Of a stretch of DNA of 15,217 nt, positions 1-6,990 are shown in pieces. Under the pieces are notes generated by a model that was given only the letters and a program-made list of their open reading frames with translations, did no database searches and had not been told where the DNA came from. Source of the DNA: an uncultured Lachnospiraceae bacterium. Its GTDB lineage: Bacteria; Bacillota; Clostridia; Lachnospirales; Lachnospiraceae. The DNA lies in contig CAMNQN010000057.1 in the NCBI GenBank assembly GCA_946549155.1, positions 1 through 15,217 on the forward strand, read 5' to 3'. Position 1 is the first letter of the stretch. The number at the start of each line of letters is the position of its first letter. The position numbers were made by a program, and so were the translations under genes.

Positions 1-7
1 GAATTTT

Positions 8-150
8 CGCCCGGCTGCATCTTAGATTTTCTTGGTATCCGGAGTTATTTTCCAGATGCTTGTGGTCCTGTGCGCCCGCCTCTTCCTGCGTCCGGGTAGT
101 TAACAAAACACGAAGAACATTGTCACCTGAACAGTAGTTACTGCCGAAGG
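8..150 (+). repeat. Left arm of a long inverted repeat shared with the window's right end
   Basis: Read on the plus strand, this segment matches the reverse complement of the last ~135 bases of the window. Positions 11-62 match 15214-15163 without a mismatch (52 bases). After two substitutions and a one-base indel, 75-93 is again identical. Weaker blocks such as CGAAGAAC near 111-118 extend the similarity to about 150. Both copies can fold back on themselves: CGGC at 12-15 can pair with GCCG at 143-146, and GCATCT / AGATGC is conserved inside. No open reading frame is conserved. It may be a dispersed intergenic repeat or a structured RNA; I do not recognise the family. The similarity itself is certain; its nature is not. 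Confidence 0.85.
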
Positions 151-156
151 AAGCTA

Positions 157-185
157 TTGAGTTTTTTATTAAAATGGATTATATA
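157..185 (+). promoter_or_regulatory. Candidate promoter of the MATE gene
   Basis: TTGAGT at 157-162 is followed 17 bases later by TATATA at 180-185, in an AT-rich stretch just downstream of the repeat. It lies about 50 bases before the MATE ribosome binding site. The run of TA dinucleotides (180-189) makes the exact -10 position uncertain. Confidence 0.45.
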
Positions 186-238
186 TATAGTGAGAGCGGG
201 CATTTAAAAAATTTACATAAATTCGGTAAGAGGTACTT

Positions 239-1648
239 ATGGATAAGAGGTTTTCCGGGCGGAAAAAGCTGGCGGAATGTTTGAATGTGGAAATGATTAT
301 CATGATTTTGAGCCTGGCCTGGCCTACTATGCTGGAGCAGACGATGCAGACTGCGGTGCAGTATATCGATACAGCCATGGTGGGAGCGCTGGGAACAGAG
401 GCCACGGCGGCGGTGGGAGCCACCACCACGGTTAACTGGCTGATTAACGGTACGATCTCGGCGTTAGGAGTGGGATTTTTGTCCTTTATTGCCAGAGCCT
501 GCGGAGCTAATGACAAGGCGGCAGCCAGACGGGCGGCTTCCCAGGCGGTACTGGCGGTGCTGGCGGCGGGAACCGTATTTACGATTTTTACGCTGGGTCT
601 CAGCGGACGGATACCGGTGTGGATGCAGGTGAAGGAGAAAATTCAGACACTGGCTTCCCGGTATTTCTTTATTCTGTATCTGCCTATGCTGCCCAGGACA
701 GCCACGCTTATTTTCGGCACCGTGCTCAGGGCGGCAGGCGATACAAAAACGCCCATGAAGGTAGGAATTCTGACCAATGCGATAAATGTTGTTTTGAATT
801 TTCTGCTGATTTACCCCACAAGGGAGGCGGCTCTGTTTGGATGGACGGTGACACTGCCGGGGGCCGGGCTTGGGGTGATCGGAGCGGCGGCGGCCAGCGC
901 TGTGGCCTTCACGGCGGGCGGTATTTATATCACGGCGGTGGTGTGGCACCATCCGCTGGTGTCCCCCGCAGGCCAGTCGCTGCGGCCGGAGCCGGACATT
1001 TTAAGGCCCTGCCTGAAGGTGGCGTTTCCCAATATGCTGCAGCGGTTTGGTACCTCTTTTGGATATGTGGCATTTGCGTCCATGATCAATTCTCTGGGAG
1101 AGATTTCTACTGCGGCCCACACCATCGCCAATACAGTAGAGTCGGCTTTTTACATTCCGGGCTACGGAATGCAGACGGCTGCGGCTACCCTGGCGGGGAA
1201 TGCTTACGGCGCTCATGATAAGGAGAAAATGCACGATCTGGCGGCTATGTTTTTGCCTATTGAGATTGGCCTGATGCTTCTATCCGGGTCCTGCCTGTTT
1301 GTTTTTGCACCTGGGCTGGTGAATATTTTTTCTTCCAGCGGGGAGGTGATCGCCCTGGGCACTACGGTGCTTCGCATGGTGGCGGTTTCTGAGCCTTTTT
1401 ACGGGTTTTCCATTATTGTGGAGGGGCTGATGCAGGGCGTGGGCAGGACGAAGCAGCCCTTTGTATTTAATATCATTGGCATGTGGGGCGTTCGGATTGT
1501 GGGAACCTTCCTGTGCACACAGGTCTGGGGTATGGGGTTGGTATCTGCCTGGGCCTGTATGATTTTACACAATTTACTGCTCTTTGCGCTGTTCTTTCTC
1601 TGCTTTGTCAGGGGAAGCTGGAATCCGCTGACAAAGCAGAAGCGGTGA
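239..1648 (+). CDS. MATE family multidrug/metabolite efflux transporter
   Basis: This is an integral membrane antiporter of the MATE family, which exports drugs or metabolites across the cytoplasmic membrane using a sodium or proton gradient. The 469-residue length is typical. The N-terminal segment has the family pattern of a first helix (SLAWPTMLEQTM), then QYIDTAMVGALGTEA and an AARRAASQA loop. Hydrophobic helices run throughout, with the expected internal duplication: the second half begins near residue 255 with the LKVAFPNMLQRFG segment, equivalent to the first helix. ATG at 239 is preceded by AAGAGG at 228-233. The gene stands alone and converges with the ThuA gene. Nothing in the sequence indicates the substrate, and a link to the sugar locus is not shown. 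Confidence 0.93.
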   Translation: MDKRFSGRKKLAECLNVEMIIMILSLAWPTMLEQTMQTAVQYIDTAMVGALGTEATAAVGATTTVNWLINGTISALGVGFLSFIARACGANDKAAARRAASQAVLAVLAAGTVFTIFTLGLSGRIPVWMQVKEKIQTLASRYFFILYLPMLPRTATLIFGTVLRAAGDTKTPMKVGILTNAINVVLNFLLIYPTREAALFGWTVTLPGAGLGVIGAAAASAVAFTAGGIYITAVVWHHPLVSPAGQSLRPEPDILRPCLKVAFPNMLQRFGTSFGYVAFASMINSLGEISTAAHTIANTVESAFYIPGYGMQTAAATLAGNAYGAHDKEKMHDLAAMFLPIEIGLMLLSGSCLFVFAPGLVNIFSSSGEVIALGTTVLRMVAVSEPFYGFSIIVEGLMQGVGRTKQPFVFNIIGMWGVRIVGTFLCTQVWGMGLVSAWACMILHNLLLFALFFLCFVRGSWNPLTKQKR

Positions 1649-1689
1649 AGCTTAGAACGTGACGAAAATAGTTGTTGTGGATTGATACT

Positions 1690-1713
1690 CTAAGGAAACG
1701 TTGTTTCCTTCAG
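1690..1713. terminator. Hairpin between convergent MATE and ThuA genes
   Basis: AAGGAAAC (1692-1699) and GTTTCCTT (1703-1710) form a perfect 8-bp stem with a 3-base loop between the two converging genes, overlapping the ThuA stop codon. Neither side has a long T tract (only TTTT at about 1717-1720 on the plus side), so this is at best a weak bidirectional terminator. The flank resembles part of the palindrome at 11196-11234 (CTAAGGAAA and TCAGCATTT are shared), so it may instead be a decayed copy of that element. Confidence 0.35.
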
Positions 1714-2399
1714 CATTTTATTGCATTGGGCATACATGCCCAGCGGACGGCATTTTTCAGAATTTGCTCCACTTCCGTTTGATAGTATACCGGATAAGTT
1801 TCGTGACCTCCCTGGAAATAGAAGATTTTTCCCATGCCTCTCTGCCAGCAGCAGCCGGAACGGAAAACCTCGCCGCCTTCCGCATTTGTGATAAAAATCA
1901 GTTCATCCGGCTGAGGAATTCCAAAATATTCCCCATAGGTCTCATCCATTGGAATGTCAAAGTAATCTTTGGGTAGTCCCTGTACGATGGGATGAGCGGG
2001 AGCTACGATCCAGTAACGCTGCCGTTCGTCATTTTCTCTCCAACGCAGGGTCTGGGTCCTTGTGCCCATCAGTCTGGAAAATACTTTGGATGCATGGCCG
2101 GAATGAAGGACGATCAATCCCATGCCATCCAGCACACGGTCCCTTATATCTTCCACGTGGCAATCTTCCAGTTCACGCCAGGATTTATGGCTCCAGAAAA
2201 CAAGCACATCCGTTTTGTTCAGCAATTCTCTGGGCAGGCCCTGTTCCGGATCCTGCATGGTGGCGGTTGTGATGTTCATATCTTCGTTTTCTGATAAGAT
2301 TTCTTCAATTCTTCCCTGAATTCCCCGGGGATATAGCTGGCGCATCTTTTTTTCTGCATCCACGGAAGGGCGGTCTTCGGCCCATATCAAAATGTTCAT
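1710..2399 (-). CDS. ThuA-domain protein (trehalose-utilisation type)
   Basis: This is a cytosolic protein of the ThuA family, which has a class I glutamine amidotransferase-like fold. ThuA of rhizobia works with the oxidoreductase ThuB in disaccharide use. The 229 residues show typical family blocks: VFWSHKSW (67-74), GLIVLHSGHASKVFS (94-108), AHPIVQGLP (135-143), and the C-terminal GKIFYFQGGHETYPVY signature (190-205). An upstream in-frame start would add 11 residues, but ATG at 2399 is chosen because a GGGAGGG ribosome binding site sits just before it and it lies one base after the stop of the preceding oxidoreductase gene, so the two are almost certainly co-translated. The ThuA plus Gfo/Idh/MocA pairing suggests a keto-sugar or sugar-oxidation step. 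The exact reaction is unknown. Confidence 0.88.
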   Translation of the reverse strand: MNILIWAEDRPSVDAEKKMRQLYPRGIQGRIEEILSENEDMNITTATMQDPEQGLPRELLNKTDVLVFWSHKSWRELEDCHVEDIRDRVLDGMGLIVLHSGHASKVFSRLMGTRTQTLRWRENDERQRYWIVAPAHPIVQGLPKDYFDIPMDETYGEYFGIPQPDELIFITNAEGGEVFRSGCCWQRGMGKIFYFQGGHETYPVYYQTEVEQILKNAVRWACMPNAIKC

Positions 2400-2400
2400 T

Positions 2401-3540
2401 TTATTTCCCTCCCTCTGCAAAGATTGGCACATTTTCCAGTGAAATCCATTTGTCCAGACGGGCAGACTCCAGACATGCTTCTACGAAACAATTGCCCCGC
2501 CATCCATCTTCAAAGGTAGCATAGGGTTTCGAAGCGCTTTTGTAAGAACCGTCTAAAAGGGACTGATAGAATGCTTCCACAGCATTCAGGAGCGCGTCTT
2601 TCCAACCCATGGTATGACCTGCGGGTAAGGAAATATAAGGGAAAGTTTCCGGACTGCAGAATTCTTTATTCATATATACTGTCTCATTTCCGATTTCACG
2701 GTTTCCCACGTAGAGAAGCTCACATCTTTCCTGTTTCCAGGAATATTCCTGCATTTCTCCGCTGACGGTGACCACCAGGTCGTTTTTGTGGCCCAGCATA
2801 CATTTAGAAAACAGGGCCTGCCCCGGGGTCCCATCGGCAAATTCCACCATTACTGCCGTGGTATCGTCCGAATGAACCGGGATTTTATTTCCGGTGGCAG
2901 GATCTGTCCGGACAGGATAATGAGTATACATTTTTGCATAAACTTTTGCGATGGGTTGCCCCAGGACGTAGGCGGCAGTGTCGGCCCAGTGAATACCGAT
3001 ATCCAGAACGGCTCTGGCAGGAGAGGTTTCCGGTATTCTGCGCTTTGTATAGTCAGTGCTTCTGGCTGAAGAATCCGACAGATAGCATCCGCTGACGAAA
3101 AGCGTTTTTCCGCCGCGTCCGGAGGCAATCCGGTTGTGCATCTCCTGAATGGCTGCGTTCATCCGGTACTGATGGTTTAAACCGTGGGCGATTCCTGCGT
3201 TTTCTGCTGCTTTCCAGATTTTATAGGCAGAGGCGGCAGTAATGCTCAGCGGTTTTTCGGCATAAATGTGTTTCCCGGCGTGAATCGCCGCAAGATTGAT
3301 TTCATCGTGAAGAATGTTGGGAGTGCAGTTGTGGATGACGTCGATGGTATCATCGGCAATGATTTCCCGCCAGTCATCGGTTACCTTTTCAACACCGTAG
3401 TGAGAACGGGTGGAAGCTATTTTTTCAGGTCTGCTGACACACAAAGCTTTTACTTTGACATAGGGAAGACAGGAAAGAGCAGTAAAATGAAGCTGCCCGA
3501 TAAACCCCATTCCAATAATACCTACGTTTATCGTTTTCAT
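2401..3540 (-). CDS. Gfo/Idh/MocA family NAD(P)-dependent oxidoreductase
   Basis: This is a soluble dehydrogenase acting on a sugar, polyol or sugar derivative. The N-terminal Rossmann fold carries GIIGMGFIG (residues 8-15), the nucleotide-binding glycine motif. The family catalytic motif AEKP is at 94-97 with Lys96. In the C-terminal substrate domain the DIGIHWADT segment (180-188) supplies the usual catalytic His (H184). The 379-residue length is normal. ATG at 3540 is preceded by AAAGGA about nine bases upstream. The stop codon is one base from the ThuA start, so the two form an operon and probably a functional pair, as with ThuB-ThuA. The gene follows the DeoR regulator by 192 bases and may have its own promoter. 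The substrate cannot be read from the sequence; a route through 3-keto-sugars is plausible because ThuB-type enzymes do this. Confidence 0.9.
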   Translation of the reverse strand: MKTINVGIIGMGFIGQLHFTALSCLPYVKVKALCVSRPEKIASTRSHYGVEKVTDDWREIIADDTIDVIHNCTPNILHDEINLAAIHAGKHIYAEKPLSITAASAYKIWKAAENAGIAHGLNHQYRMNAAIQEMHNRIASGRGGKTLFVSGCYLSDSSARSTDYTKRRIPETSPARAVLDIGIHWADTAAYVLGQPIAKVYAKMYTHYPVRTDPATGNKIPVHSDDTTAVMVEFADGTPGQALFSKCMLGHKNDLVVTVSGEMQEYSWKQERCELLYVGNREIGNETVYMNKEFCSPETFPYISLPAGHTMGWKDALLNAVEAFYQSLLDGSYKSASKPYATFEDGWRGNCFVEACLESARLDKWISLENVPIFAEGGK

Positions 3541-3601
3541 AGGCTGTAATCCTTTCTCTATTTATCTGATTTTAGTGGTTGCTGCGTGTGCATCGGCAGC
3601 G

Positions 3602-3629
3602 ATTATCTGTCGGCCGGAGCAGTACGCAA
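3602..3629 (-). promoter_or_regulatory. Weak candidate promoter for the oxidoreductase-ThuA pair
   Basis: Within the 192-base gap between the DeoR gene and the oxidoreductase (3541-3732), the minus strand has TTGCGT (3629-3624) and GATAAT (3607-3602) separated by 16 bases, about 60 bases before the start codon. The gap has no clear terminator and no ORF. Readthrough from the DeoR promoter is an equally good explanation for expression of the pair. Confidence 0.3.
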
Positions 3630-3732
3630 AAGAATCGCTCGCAGTTTGATGTAATGGACTTGCCTGCGATACGTCAGGTAGATAGAAACGGGGGAGTATA
3701 AATGTATTACGGTTGTTGCTGAGATTGTCGGG

Positions 3733-4521
3733 TTATAGTTTCTCTGAGATCAGGACATTCAGTCCTGCGTTTTCCAGTTTCTCTACATGCTCTGCATTTG
3801 CATTGCTGTCTGTCACCATAGTGTTGATAAGGGAAAGATTGGCAATAATGCGGCAGGCTGACTTGCAGAGGTTAGAAGAATCGCACAGGGCGATGGTTTT
3901 TGTGGCCGCTTTCATCAGGGCTGTCTCAGTGACGGGGACATCCTGGCAGGAAATGGTAAAACCGGCTTCCGGGCTGACGCTGCTTGCCTGCATGAAATAA
4001 GTATCAGCGTGAAGATAGCGGGTATGCTCTGCAATATTGTCATCAAAAAATGCGCCGCGATTCATGTTGTAAAACCCACCGAAGGAGTAAAGGTTTACGG
4101 AAGGGATATTCGCTAAAGTATTAATGATGGACAGTGAAAACGTCAGGACAGAAACCGGAATTTCCTTTTTCGCCAATAAGCGTGCAATTTCCAGTGTGGT
4201 ATCGCTGGAATCCAGAATAATGGTGCTATGAGGCATAATCAAATGCTCTACTGTGTAAACAGCTATCTCCTGACTGTTATGAAGCATTTCCACAGGAGAC
4301 AGTGTATCTGTGTAAATGACAGAAACGGAAGAGGGAATCCCTTTGGCACCCCCGAAGGTACGGATGATTTTTTTCTGTTCTGCCAGGTAATTTAAATCAT
4401 TTCGGATGGTGGAAGGACTGCATTGAAAGGCCTGACAGAAATTATCTACGGATATTGTTTTTCCCGGACTTAGCATTTCGATAATCAAATTATGACGTTT
4501 TTCCGCATTGTTACTTTTCAA
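3733..4521 (-). CDS. DeoR family transcriptional regulator of sugar catabolism
   Basis: This is a DNA-binding regulator that usually represses sugar operons until a phosphorylated sugar or related metabolite binds. The N-terminal winged helix-turn-helix (about residues 6-58) includes ISVDNFCQAFQCSPSTIRND. The C-terminal DeoR sensor domain has the sugar-phosphate loop DSSDTT (104-109; DxGTT in many members), an FGGFYNMNRGAF segment (148-159) and ALCDSSN (211-217), where most members have DSSK. The length of 262 residues is slightly above the usual ~255. The start is a TTG codon: no ATG lies nearby in frame, and GGAGG sits nine bases upstream (4531-4535). It is encoded divergently from the dehydrogenase-transporter operon and upstream of the oxidoreductase-ThuA pair, so it is the natural regulator of both. 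Confidence 0.92.
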   Translation of the reverse strand: MKSNNAEKRHNLIIEMLSPGKTISVDNFCQAFQCSPSTIRNDLNYLAEQKKIIRTFGGAKGIPSSVSVIYTDTLSPVEMLHNSQEIAVYTVEHLIMPHSTIILDSSDTTLEIARLLAKKEIPVSVLTFSLSIINTLANIPSVNLYSFGGFYNMNRGAFFDDNIAEHTRYLHADTYFMQASSVSPEAGFTISCQDVPVTETALMKAATKTIALCDSSNLCKSACRIIANLSLINTMVTDSNANAEHVEKLENAGLNVLISEKL

Positions 4522-4562
4522 TGGTATATACCTCCAATGGTTTGTACTGTAATGATAGTAAT

Positions 4563-4591
4563 ATTATGTTCATTTTACCAGATATTGTCAA
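4563..4591 (-). promoter_or_regulatory. Promoter of the DeoR gene
   Basis: On the minus strand TTGACA (4591-4586) is followed after exactly 17 bases by CATAAT (4568-4563), a near-consensus housekeeping promoter. It would start transcription around 4556, giving a short leader before the GGAGG site and TTG start. Confidence 0.7.
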
Positions 4592-4619
4592 GTAATTGTT
4601 GTAATTAATTATTTTTTGA

Positions 4620-4638
4620 CATTGTTATTATAACAGTG
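4620..4638. promoter_or_regulatory. 19-bp palindrome, candidate DeoR operator in the divergent region
   Basis: CATTGTTATTATAACAGTG is a two-fold symmetric sequence with a single imperfect pair (positions 4622/4636) around a central T at 4629. It lies between the two divergent promoters, about 29 bases upstream of the DeoR -35 element and about 80 bases upstream of the dehydrogenase -35 element. Its half site ATAACA recurs as two direct copies at 4685-4690 and 4693-4698, just upstream of the dehydrogenase promoter. Binding by the adjacent DeoR protein is inferred from position only. Confidence 0.55.
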
Positions 4639-4716
4639 AAAAAACAAAAAATCAACAATTAAATCCAATAAAAATCAGAATTTCATAACAAAATAACAAT
4701 AAAATAATAAAAACGA

Positions 4717-4745
4717 TTGACATATTTGAAAAAATATGATAATTT
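4717..4745 (+). promoter_or_regulatory. Promoter of the catabolic/transport operon with an overlapping palindrome
   Basis: A consensus -35 TTGACA lies at 4717-4722. The -10 is either GATAAT (4738-4743, 15-base spacer) or TAATTT (4740-4745, 17-base spacer), so spacing or sequence is suboptimal, which fits a regulated promoter. CATATTT (4721-4727) and AAATATG (4732-4738) make a perfect inverted repeat filling the spacer, an ideal place for a repressor. The rest of the 316-base region 4522-4837 is very AT-rich, with repeated AACAA-type motifs in the leader (about 4795-4824) and no convincing ORF or terminator. Confidence 0.6.
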
Positions 4746-4837
4746 AAGAACATAGGACGAGGGAAGAACAAAAATAAATGCATAAAATGTTAAAACAACA
4801 ATGAAATTAACAAATAAACAATAAAGGAGGAGAGAAA

Positions 4838-6022
4838 TTGAAAGCTTTTGAGTATTGCAATCCTGTGCAGGTGAAATTCGGAACAGGAATTCGGTCTGAA
4901 ATCGGACCTGTTCTGAAGGACAAGTACAAAAAGGTATTACTTGTGTGCAGTCAGGGGCCTTTCCATGAAAATGGCCTGTATGATTCGGTGAAGAATAATC
5001 TGGAAGAAAATGGAATCCAGGTATTTGAGATGCACGACGTGGAGGCCAATCCCAAATTATTCCGTATTCGTGAGGGAGCAAAGATATGTCAGGAAGCCGG
5101 AGTAGAATGTGTGATCGCTCTGGGCTCCGGTTCCGCCATCGACTGTACGAAGGCAATCAGCGCAGCTGCCGCTATGGATGTGGATCCTTATGATCTGTAC
5201 TGGGGAAAACGGGTTACGGTAACGAGAGCGCTGGACACAGTGATGATTCCCACCTTTGCTGCAACGGGTTCCGAAATGAACCGTTCCTCCGTGGCGGTAA
5301 ATGAAGAGACGAAAGAAAAGTATTTCTTCGATTCAATGTATGCGAAGTATGTATTTATGGATCCGGAGGTTACATTGACAGTACCGATTAAGCTGACGGT
5401 ATGGGGCGTAATGGATATTTTGAGCCATACCTATGAATATTACTTTAACGGAGATCGGGAGTCGGAATTCCAGACCAGATTGTCAGAAGCGATTATTTTA
5501 TCCGTAATGAGAAATACGGAGAAGCTGGTGAAGGATCCCCAGGATGTCAATGCCCGGGGAGAACTGATGTGGGCTGCGGCTATGACCTGGGGAACCGGTT
5601 TGACCTGGATTGGCAGGGGAGCTGCGGATATGGCCTGTCATGGTATCGAGGAAAGCTTCAGCGCTTATTTTGATACGCATCACGGCGCCTGCCTCGGGGT
5701 GCTCACTCCGAGATGGATGGAAGAAGCTTCCGTGAAACGGCCGGATCTGTTTGCCAGATTTGCGAGAAATATTATGAATATCCGGGAGGAAGATGACGCT
5801 AAGGCGGCCAGGGATGGCGTGGAGGCATACAAACAGTGGCTGAAATCCATCGGAGCGCCGAATACCTATTCAGATCTTGCACCGCTTGCGTTCGCAGATG
5901 AAGAGCTCAGGCGCGTAGCCCAGACAGCATGCCGGGTTTACCACGGAGGAGTGGGCAGAATGGTACGCTTTGAGGAAGAGGATATTATGAGAATTCTAAG
6001 GAAGGGAAAAATCCCTTATTAG
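4838..6022 (+). CDS. Iron-containing alcohol dehydrogenase family protein
   Basis: This is a group III (iron-dependent) NAD(P)-linked dehydrogenase of the butanol dehydrogenase / lactaldehyde reductase type, reducing aldehydes or ketones to alcohols in the cytosol. The length of 394 residues is typical. GSGSAID (96-102) is the nucleotide-binding motif. The metal ligands appear complete: D193 and H197 in VMDILSHTYEY, H268 in MACHGIEES, and H282 in FDTHHGACLG, the same 14-residue spacing as in FucO. The start is TTG at 4838, preceded by AAGGAGG (4824-4830) at seven bases; no nearby ATG is in frame with a comparable site. It is the first gene of the plus-strand operon. A 6-bp hairpin (6002-6017) spans its end, then 39 bases lead to the aldolase. 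A likely job is to reduce the aldehyde released by the aldolase. Confidence 0.92.
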   Translation: MKAFEYCNPVQVKFGTGIRSEIGPVLKDKYKKVLLVCSQGPFHENGLYDSVKNNLEENGIQVFEMHDVEANPKLFRIREGAKICQEAGVECVIALGSGSAIDCTKAISAAAAMDVDPYDLYWGKRVTVTRALDTVMIPTFAATGSEMNRSSVAVNEETKEKYFFDSMYAKYVFMDPEVTLTVPIKLTVWGVMDILSHTYEYYFNGDRESEFQTRLSEAIILSVMRNTEKLVKDPQDVNARGELMWAAAMTWGTGLTWIGRGAADMACHGIEESFSAYFDTHHGACLGVLTPRWMEEASVKRPDLFARFARNIMNIREEDDAKAARDGVEAYKQWLKSIGAPNTYSDLAPLAFADEELRRVAQTACRVYHGGVGRMVRFEEEDIMRILRKGKIPY

Positions 6023-6061
6023 AAAATATAAGAATTATAAAGGAACAGTAAGGAGGAAAAA

Positions 6062-6967
6062 ATGAGTAACCGGGAAAAGTATTATGGAATTGTGCCACCT
6101 CTGATGACGCCGCTTCTGGATCATGATACGCTGGATGTGGAGAGCTACAGGGAGATGGTTAATTACGTGATTTCAGCAGGGGTGCATGGGATATTCCCGA
6201 TGGCATCCAGCGGGGAATCGGTTCACAATGCTTATCATGTGTGGAAGGAAGCAAATAAGCTGGCGCTGGATACGGCGGCTGGAAGAGTACCGGTGTACTG
6301 CGGCGCTATTGCACCGTCCACCGCGCAGGTGATTGAGAATGCCAAGTATCTGGAGAGTATCGGCGCAGAGATTTTGGTGGCAACACCGCCGTTCTATGCC
6401 CCCCATTTGGAGCAGTCGGAAATTAAACGGCATTATGAAGCAATTCTTGATCATACCAGTCTGAAACTGTGCATCTATAATATGCCTGGACTGACCGGAG
6501 GCATCGATATTGCTCCGGAGACGATTGCGGAGCTGGCGGAGCATGAGAGGCTGGTAATGTACAAGGATTCCTGTCCTAACCTGGATCATCATCTGAGAAC
6601 GCTGAAATTGCTGGAGGGGAAAGATATTTCGGTTCTCTGCGGCGGAGAAGAATTGTGCTGTACAAGTATGCTGTTTGGATCTCAGGGAAATATTTCAGGT
6701 CTGGCAGTTTCCTTCCCGAAGCTGTTTATTGAAGCGTATGAGGCAGCGAAAGCCGGTGATCTGAAAAAAACAGTGGAGCTTCAGCACAAGATTTTGGAAT
6801 TAAAAAATATCAATCATGTAGGTCCCTCTGATTTCAGCCTGATGAAATACGCACTGGTGGCAGTAGGCATTGGTCAGGAGATGAACTGCTATCATACGGA
6901 ACCGCTTACCCAGGAGCAGAAGGATGCGGTAAAGGCGATTGCAGAAAAATTTATGGAATACCATTAA
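6062..6967 (+). CDS. DapA/NanA family aldolase (2-keto acid lyase)
   Basis: This is a class I (Schiff-base) aldolase of the dihydrodipicolinate synthase / N-acetylneuraminate lyase superfamily, cleaving or forming 2-keto acids through pyruvate. Its 301 residues form the usual TIM barrel. The Schiff-base lysine is K168 (LVMYKDSC) and the catalytic tyrosine Y139 (CIYNMPG). The substrate-loop motif is ASSGES (48-53), where family members have GTTGE or GSTGE. The arginine that true dihydrodipicolinate synthase places a few residues after the tyrosine is absent (YNMPGLTGG), which argues against lysine synthesis and for a sugar-derived 2-keto-3-deoxy acid or related substrate. ATG at 6062 follows AGGAGG at 6051-6056. 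Its position between a dehydrogenase and a sugar transporter supports a catabolic role. Confidence 0.92.
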   Translation: MSNREKYYGIVPPLMTPLLDHDTLDVESYREMVNYVISAGVHGIFPMASSGESVHNAYHVWKEANKLALDTAAGRVPVYCGAIAPSTAQVIENAKYLESIGAEILVATPPFYAPHLEQSEIKRHYEAILDHTSLKLCIYNMPGLTGGIDIAPETIAELAEHERLVMYKDSCPNLDHHLRTLKLLEGKDISVLCGGEELCCTSMLFGSQGNISGLAVSFPKLFIEAYEAAKAGDLKKTVELQHKILELKNINHVGPSDFSLMKYALVAVGIGQEMNCYHTEPLTQEQKDAVKAIAEKFMEYH

Positions 6968-6990
6968 AGGAGAGAAAGGAGAAGGTGTTT

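Noticed and set aside
68..90. GTGCG-type motif in the left repeat resembling the 5' end of a group II intron
   Set aside because: The repeat homology continues upstream through the motif and the right copy lacks the same bases; no domain V or intron ORF is visible.
619..1218. 199-codon plus-strand ORF in another frame of the MATE gene
   Set aside because: It is a shadow produced by the GC-rich codon use of the transporter, with low-complexity Gly/Cys/His content.
2528..2545. cre-like sequence TTCGAAGCGCTTTTG (catabolite repression site)
   Set aside because: It lies deep inside the oxidoreductase coding sequence and is explained by codons; no promoter is nearby.
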